From Carya illinoinensis (taxonomy: Eukaryota; Streptophyta; Magnoliopsida; Fagales; Juglandaceae): a stretch of 64,000 nucleotides of DNA. The notes under the pieces were generated by a model, which was given only the letters and a program-made list of their open reading frames with translations, had not been told where the DNA came from and searched no databases. Made by a program: the position numbers and the translations under genes. The stretch covers positions 2,018,501 to 2,082,500 of the forward strand of contig NC_056759.1 of assembly GCF_018687715.1 (NCBI RefSeq), given 5' to 3'. This document shows positions 58,344-64,000 of this stretch, piece by piece. Position 1 is the first letter of the stretch, and every line of letters begins with the position of its first letter.

Positions 58344-61300
58344 TGTAACAGCCCGCTAGAAATTCAATTGTGAAATTTCTATTAACTTTAGGAACCTCGT
58401 GAAAACCCCATAAGTTTTCACGAATTCATTAATCGTATAGGTTTTTGTCTAACTACATAATTAGTGTTATTATTTACTATGGTATCAGAAGTGTGTTTTT
58501 GATTATTGGAGATAGTTAGAAGTGTCAAAACGTATTATGGTTTGTGCCATTAGACTCGGAGGGTTATTTAAAATCTTATGGCGCAATAACATTTTTTCAT
58601 ATTTTCGGTAAAAACGTTTGTTCAAAACTGTAGATATTATTGGATAAAAAGAAATATCTTAAAGTAATTTTCATGAATATTATTGGGTAAAAATATTTTG
58701 AGTTGATTTTTATAGATATTATTAGATAAAAATATCTTAAGTTGATTTTTGTAGATATTATTGGATAGAATATTATGAGATAATCTTTTATAGATATTTT
58801 GGGTAGGAGAAAACTACACTAAACTCTCAAATCCAGCCTCATCTCTTCCATATCTCATCCATAAGTATCTCCAGCCACCTCTCCCCATGAAATTATCTTC
58901 ATTTACACTTTCCATTGAAAGGATATCAAACACTCTCTCTCGGACAGCTTTTAGGAGGTCTTTTGCACGCCCATTTCGAAGCTGTTGTAAGTATTTTATC
59001 ATAAAATCTCCTTCATATAAGTTGTTCCTTTCTGAGTCTAGTTTACATGGATATCTTATTTTCCCCATTTGAATATCATTTGATCAGTCAAATATTGTGT
59101 AAACTATAGAAAGGTCATTCTGAGAGATAAACTGGAGAATATGTTATAGTTTGGAGTTTTTGACCAAGCTAATGGATAGATATTGGTCCGAAATTTTTAT
59201 GAAATATTGTTAACATGTATATATGACTATTGGTTGAGGATTTTTGCATGATTAAAGGTTTTGATGAAAGATTTTCTTAGATTTAGAAACTTAGAAACTG
59301 GAAGAGGAAAAACAGTTTCTGTTTTGAGAAAGTTTAACTCTTTGGTGGTCTAAACCTATTCTAATGACTTTGATAATTTTATTGGAGGATCCTAAACATC
59401 TTATATACATGTTATATTATTATTTTGAAGATATTTGATGTTAGTTTCAAAGATATGAAATTTTATGCAAAGAGATATTCAAATAAGCCAAAGTGTGGAT
59501 ATTCTTGGCTAAATTTATGTTTTGGTTAATTTCTAACCATGTGATCTTGAATTAGAAGCTTATATATGTTTTATGATATCTTTTTAAACCATGTAATGGT
59601 TTGGTTTGAAGATCATATATTTATAAGTCATAGATCAAGAGATTTATCAAAACTAGTTGAGGAAAAAGTTTCTGTTTTTGGACTAAGTGTAAAACCAAAA
59701 ACTCCAAATGTTATTTTGTAATTTTGGTGACTTTAGTTTGATAATTTAAAGCATGGTTGATGTTAGGATGATATTATGAATATGTTAGAAGTAAGATTTG
59801 ATTTTTGAAATTCTTGGAGATGTTTTGATTTAAGGTCAAAACTTGTGATTCAAGTGCTTGGATCTTTTTACAAAAAAGTTTAGTGTTGATTATTAGCTTT
59901 TTCTAAATGGATGTTTTAAGTATGGTTTTGAACTTAGGGTTGGAAGATGTTTGTTGCAAAATTTTGGTTTAAGCATGAGTTTTGAAGTTGGAAGGAATTG
60001 CAACAAAAATCAAGGGAAATGACCTATGGATGTTTCGGCCATAGTGTGTTCTTCATAGTTGTGTTTTGTTTTAAATTTTTCTGAGTTGATATTTAAGTTT
60101 AGGACAAAATTTACATGAGGAATGTAAATTTTAGAAACTTTTGGAGTTAGTATGCAAAATCCTTAAGTTATGGGTAAAACGGTCATTTTCCCACATGTAG
60201 AGTAAAATGAAAATTTTACTCTTTAAATTAGTATTTTCCATATTTCAAATATTTAGTGATTTAGTTTTAACTTTTAGAATCACTAATTACAGTTCCTCGT
60301 GGTCGCACTTGAAGTTTTATAAGAAACGCGGAGATCGAGGTAAGTTAGCTTTTAACTTACTAGCAGTCTACTGTGTATGTGTGCTAAGTAAAGGAACTAC
60401 AGTATATGTATGTATGTTATCATATATGTCATGCCATGCCAAGTTATCACGTAATTGTCTATTATACAGAATTTATTCTGTCATCAATTTTTATCTGTTA
60501 CATAATATATTCTGTCATGTATTACTGTACATTACAAGTATGTCATGTTAAATATAGTGTCTATTATATGGTATGCCATGTTACGAAATGTTTCTATCTC
60601 AAGTTGGTCATGTATTTCAAGTTATGTTCAAATCACGTTATGTTACGTCAGGGTTTCAGTCCTTTCGTATTCCAGTCACGTTTCATCTTGATTACTTATG
60701 TATGGGGTCACAGCAATTGTGATGCATACACTACGTGAGACACAGCAATTGTGACACGTAAAATACATGGGGCTACAACAACTGTAGAGTATGTATTTAA
60801 GCAGTTAAAGAATAAGTTTCCGTAGAATACATGGGGCCACAACAACTGTGGAGTATGTATTTACACGTAGAATACATGGGGCCACAACAACTGTGGAGTA
60901 TGTATTTTTCATGTTAAGTCAAGTTTGTGTAGAATACATGGAGCCACAATAATTGTGGAGTATGTATTTACACGTAGAATACATGGGGCCACAACAACTG
61001 TAGAGTATGTATTTTTCATGTTAAGTCAAGTTTGTGTAGAATACATGGAGCCACAACAACTGTGGAGTATGTATTTACACGTAGAATACATGTGGCCACA
61101 ACAACTGTGGAGTATGTATTTTTTATGTTAAGTCAAGTTTCAGATCAAGTTCATGTCAAGTCAAGTTCAGTTCATGTTTCAATTTAAGTTATGTCAATTA
61201 TGCTATGTTGTACGCCAAGTTATGCTTTAATTACTTATGAATTTGATTATGCATTTATGCTTTTACTGTCATGCATGCATCATTAGCTTGTGTGGAAGTT

Positions 61301-61780
61301 TTTTGTTAACTTACTGAGATTTGTAATCAAATCTCATTTTGGTAGTCCCAACTACCATTCCCCCCGAATGGTAAATCTTGTTACAGGACCTGAAGGAGAA
61401 TCAAGAGCTGATCAACTAGACACAGTTGACTAAGCGACGGTGCGACGTCAATGTTAATATAGTAGTTAACGTAAATTACTACTTGTACAATGGAGTTGCA
61501 TCTTTAGTATTTTTTGGATCATAACCATTTTGGACTAGTGTTGTGATCTACTCAATGGGTCTTTATGTATGAAGTATGTTTTAAGCATTTGGGATATTTT
61601 CAATTTGGTGCATAGTATTGTTAAAGAAAAAAATTATCCGCTGCGAATATTGCATAATGTTAGATGCATGTTAGGAATATTGCATCTTATATGTCATGAA
61701 CGGGGGCAGGTAACCTTGTGTTGCATGTCTCGACGCTTCAAATGTCCGTCCGATCCCAAACGGAATTTGGGGGCGTCACA
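58344..61780 (+). repeat. long LTR of a Gypsy Tekay/Del-like element, 3.4 kb
   Basis: The left edge reads TGTAACAGCCCGCTAGAAATTC and the right edge GGAATTTGGGGGCGTCACA, followed by GGG and a perfect Met-tRNA primer site TGGTATCAGAGC (61784-61795). Very long LTRs ending GGGGGCGTCACA before TGGTATCAGAGC are typical of plant Tekay/Del chromoviruses. The second LTR is not in the window, so the left edge is inferred from TG and the CCCGCTAGAAATT motif. Confidence 0.65.
60757..61135 (+). repeat. minisatellite inside the long LTR
   Basis: Seven units of AATACATGGRGCCACAACAAC followed by TGTGGAGTATGTATTT. ATACATG begins near 60763, 60828, 60872, 60934, 60979, 61040 and 61086. Spacing alternates between about 45 and 61 bp because every second unit carries TTTCATGTTAAGTCAAGTTTG, so the higher-order period is about 106 bp. 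Confidence 0.9.
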
Positions 61781-62126
61781 GGGTGGTATCAGAGCAAATA
61801 CGTCTCTGGGCAGTAAATCCACATGTCCTTAGGAAATACACCAAACATTAGGCTTGAAATTTTAGTCGTCAGTAGGCTTGAATTTCTTAAGGTATGAAAG
61901 GTAGTATGTGGTTTTTATACATATACTCGTGTGTTTTAAGAATGGACACATGACTCGTGATAGAATACCTCGGAATCCTAAGGGAGATAACAATCAAGAG
62001 GATCAGAATTTCCCGATGGATGAAGGATTAGTTGAGGTAAACATAGTTAACGTTGATCTGATTGCAATTGATGGTAGTATTGCATTATTATTATTTTGGA
62101 GTAGGTCAAGTCTTTGGGGTTGGTAA
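61781..62126 (+). pseudogene. start of Gypsy internal region with gag N-terminus
   Basis: After the primer site an ATG at 61950 begins MTRDRIPRNPKGDNNQEDQN, the usual look of a Tekay-type gag start. The frame stops at 62126 after about 58 codons, far too short, and no zinc knuckle or pol domains follow in frame. The sequence to about 62,800 may be further decayed internal DNA. Confidence 0.55.
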
Positions 62127-63434
62127 ATTGTACATTGTTTGATTCAAACGAGTCATTGTTTCTATTAATTGTGGTAGTGCTTGAGAATTTAGCTTGGAAG
62201 CTGAATTGTTACCCTAGTGGTAAGAGTAACAATTTTCATTAGAAATATTATTGTTCATACCAATGTAGATATAGAATACCTTTTAGTAATATGAGAAAGG
62301 ATATGTAGGATTGATGAATGGTATTCCACATATTTGGAGGATTGTTTTGATTATGAGAATACGATAGAAATTGTGTTTGGAAGAGTAATTTGATTAGGAG
62401 AAGTTTTAGCCTTAGTAGGATTCGTTTATGATAATAGTATTACCACGCCGCCAATAAATGATTTCTGGCAAAGCACTATCTTTATGGATACATAGATCGA
62501 TCTTCTTTTGAAGACTATTATATAGGGAGTAAAATCTTGGTCTTGAGGATTTATGTGAACATTAGGAACAAATCATTTAGAGTTAAAATAATTGATAACT
62601 CATGATGGATAGAAGAATTATGACAATCATAAGAGAGAAAGTCTCAAGTTTAAGTTATTAACTGGTCAGTTATCGAAGTACCACCTAGGAAGATGACTGA
62701 TTGTTGTGATTATAAAGAAGTAAGTTAGTCCTAGACCAGTAGAACTCCTTGAGGTTTAGTGGTGAGAGGTTTGCTAATCAGACTTTATTTCGAACTAGCT
62801 AGAGGAAAGGAAATTAGGAAAATAAGGCAAAAAAGAAAAAAAGAAAAACTATAAACAAATACAAGAGAGGCCCAAGCATGGGATCGAGGAGAGGGAGAGA
62901 GAGATGAGGAAGAGAAGTTTTGGGAATTTTTACTAATTTTTAGAGGGACCTTTGAACATATATACCGCCCTACGTACTAATTGATTCGTTAGATTGTACA
63001 TGCATCGACTTATAATAAAATTTGATCCTCTACGTGTTACAAAAGCATTTCTGATCTTTCTGTAAAACTTGACGGAAAATTTGTTTCCTAGCTATAGAAT
63101 GTTCAGGATTGCCGCCCCCTGCATGTAAAGCATCGAAGATCCTGAGAAATAAGGAAGGCACCCTCTCCTACTACCCTCTTCTACTCAGCTTCCAAAATCG
63201 TCAACCTCAAGTTCCGTTTCTGCAGCTAGCTAGCTCTAATTCACTTTTATGAAATTATACTGATGACAAGCAGTACTACTTGATTCGATTTTTACCTTGT
63301 CAGACAAACCTCAAGTAACAAGGTTTTAAGATTTCACAAATACCTTGACAGATCAATGCAAATCATTATAATAAAAAATTTGTGTTACACGAGCACTTGG
63401 CTTTATAGAGTTTTGTGTTATAAAATTTGGAACT
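62127..63434. other. decayed Gypsy interior or unrelated intergenic DNA
   Basis: No open frame over about 60 codons and no domain recognised. CTTTGAACATATATACCG near 62,950 and onward looks like ordinary flank of the next element. Confidence 0.35.
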
Positions 63435-63702
63435 TGTTGGAGTCTTCCATCTCATATTGAAAGCATGGAATTAAAAAGGAAAGAAGAAAGGCTTAAAATA
63501 GAAAGAAAGTTAGAAGAGGAGAGTTAGTTATTCTATTATTGTACTATTGATGTATTATAAATAGGACTTAAGTCTGATGTAAAATTCATTCATTACAATT
63601 CAGTAGTTTTACCAAGATCCTTTTGCCTCCTCTGTTTTCTATATTGTTCATTCAACAAGTTCATATTCATTCACCTAGTTCAGATTCATTTGATTCTCAA
63701 CA
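63435..63702 (+). repeat. 5' LTR of a third Copia element, 268 bp
   Basis: Begins TGTTGGAGTCTTCC and ends TCTCAACA, directly followed by the primer site TGGTATCAGA (63703-63712). A TATAAATAGGAC box near 63,552 is a good TATA candidate. The other LTR lies beyond the window. Confidence 0.85.
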
Positions 63703-63859
63703 TGGTATCAGATTGAAAACCTAAAGCTTCCGCATCATCTACTTCAATTCTGCTCTGGAATTCTCAACTTCTGCCTTGCAAAATTCTGCTCTGGAATTCT
63801 TGCATCGATTATCTTCAAGTTTCTTGCATTTTCTTGCATTTTCTTGAACATTCTTGAAA

Positions 63860-64000
63860 ATGAGTTCTGGTGATTCTCCTCTTGTCAATCCCTCTCCTGA
63901 CAATCCTTCATTTAATTCTTTTAATCGACCTCCTATCAATCCTTCAGATGACTCATCGAGTCCATTTTACCTACATCCAAGTGACAATCCTGGTGCTTTG
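63860..64000 (+). CDS. Copia gag N-terminus, cut by window edge
   Basis: An ATG at 63860 opens MSSGDSPLVNPS and runs without a stop to the window end. The last residues, SSPFYLHPSDNPGAL, match the start of the plant Copia gag domain, in which a short Ser/Asn/Pro leader precedes FYLHPSDNPG. It sits 157 bp downstream of the LTR end. Only 47 codons are visible, so whether the element is intact is unknown. Confidence 0.8.
   Translation, partial: MSSGDSPLVNPSPDNPSFNSFNRPPINPSDDSSSPFYLHPSDNPGAL

Noticed and set aside
58814..59072. Open frames of 84 and 61 codons on opposite strands
   Set aside because: They lie inside the long Gypsy LTR, with no domain and no start context.
60207..61131. Three plus-strand frames of 68-114 codons
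   Set aside because: They arise from LTR sequence and its minisatellite.
60757..61135. CRISPR-like repeat array
   Set aside because: The units are a eukaryotic minisatellite with near-identical spacers inside an LTR.

Overview
This is a nuclear segment from a dicot plant, probably a woody Fagales species of the walnut/pecan type. The dicot call rests on intron-rich genes for plant-specific families (EXO70G, CSLC, RSZ22) in AT-rich intergenic DNA crowded with LTR retrotransposons and MITEs. The order-level guess is inference from the style of the AT-rich repeats and is not proven by the sequence.

Layout. 0.7-4.7 kb: two minus-strand genes, a PTRHD1-type peptidyl-tRNA hydrolase (2 exons) and an OXS3-family stress protein (2 exons). 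4.7-11.5 kb: AT-rich gene-poor DNA with MITEs and one stretch of unexplained ORFs. 11.6-13.6 kb: a single-exon EXO70 exocyst gene. 15.6-20.7 kb: a young complete Copia element (512-bp LTRs, TTTAT target duplication) broken by two stops and a frameshift. 20.9-23.0 kb: a decayed, internally deleted copy of a very long Golgi coiled-coil (TNO1/At4g31570-like) gene. 23.4-24.7 kb: a single-exon sarcosine/pipecolate-oxidase-type flavoenzyme. 29.1-33.2 kb: an RSZ22-type SR splicing factor (5 coding exons, one GC-AG intron). 37.0-40.0 kb: a CSLC xyloglucan glucan synthase (5 exons). 43.1-43.7 kb: a miniature LTR element (TRIM). 44.2-48.9 kb: a nucleotide-sugar transporter (7 coding exons) whose first intron holds a SINE and an inverted-repeat element. 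50.8-55.9 kb: an old degenerate Copia element. 58.3-62.1 kb: a Tekay/Del-like Gypsy LTR of 3.4 kb with its primer site and gag start. 63.4-64.0 kb: the left end of a third Copia element, cut by the window edge.

From memory of Arabidopsis, the order OXS3-like, EXO70G1, giant coiled-coil gene, sarcosine oxidase, RSZ22, CSLC, nucleotide-sugar transporter matches the paired segments At4g31510-At4g31600 and At2g24550-At2g24630. The single-copy genes therefore look like an old conserved block, later inflated by transposons. The genes are not an operon. The only obvious shared pathway is Golgi/secretory: the CSLC enzyme makes glucan backbone in the Golgi, the transporter brings nucleotide sugars into that compartment, and EXO70 tethers secretory vesicles.

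I found no CRISPR array, no biosynthetic cluster and no clearly new multi-gene system. The most interesting items are the giant coiled-coil pseudogene, the TRIM with pol III-like boxes, a MITE family with 9-bp target duplications, and an array of CTCGAG palindromes in the Copia LTRs.
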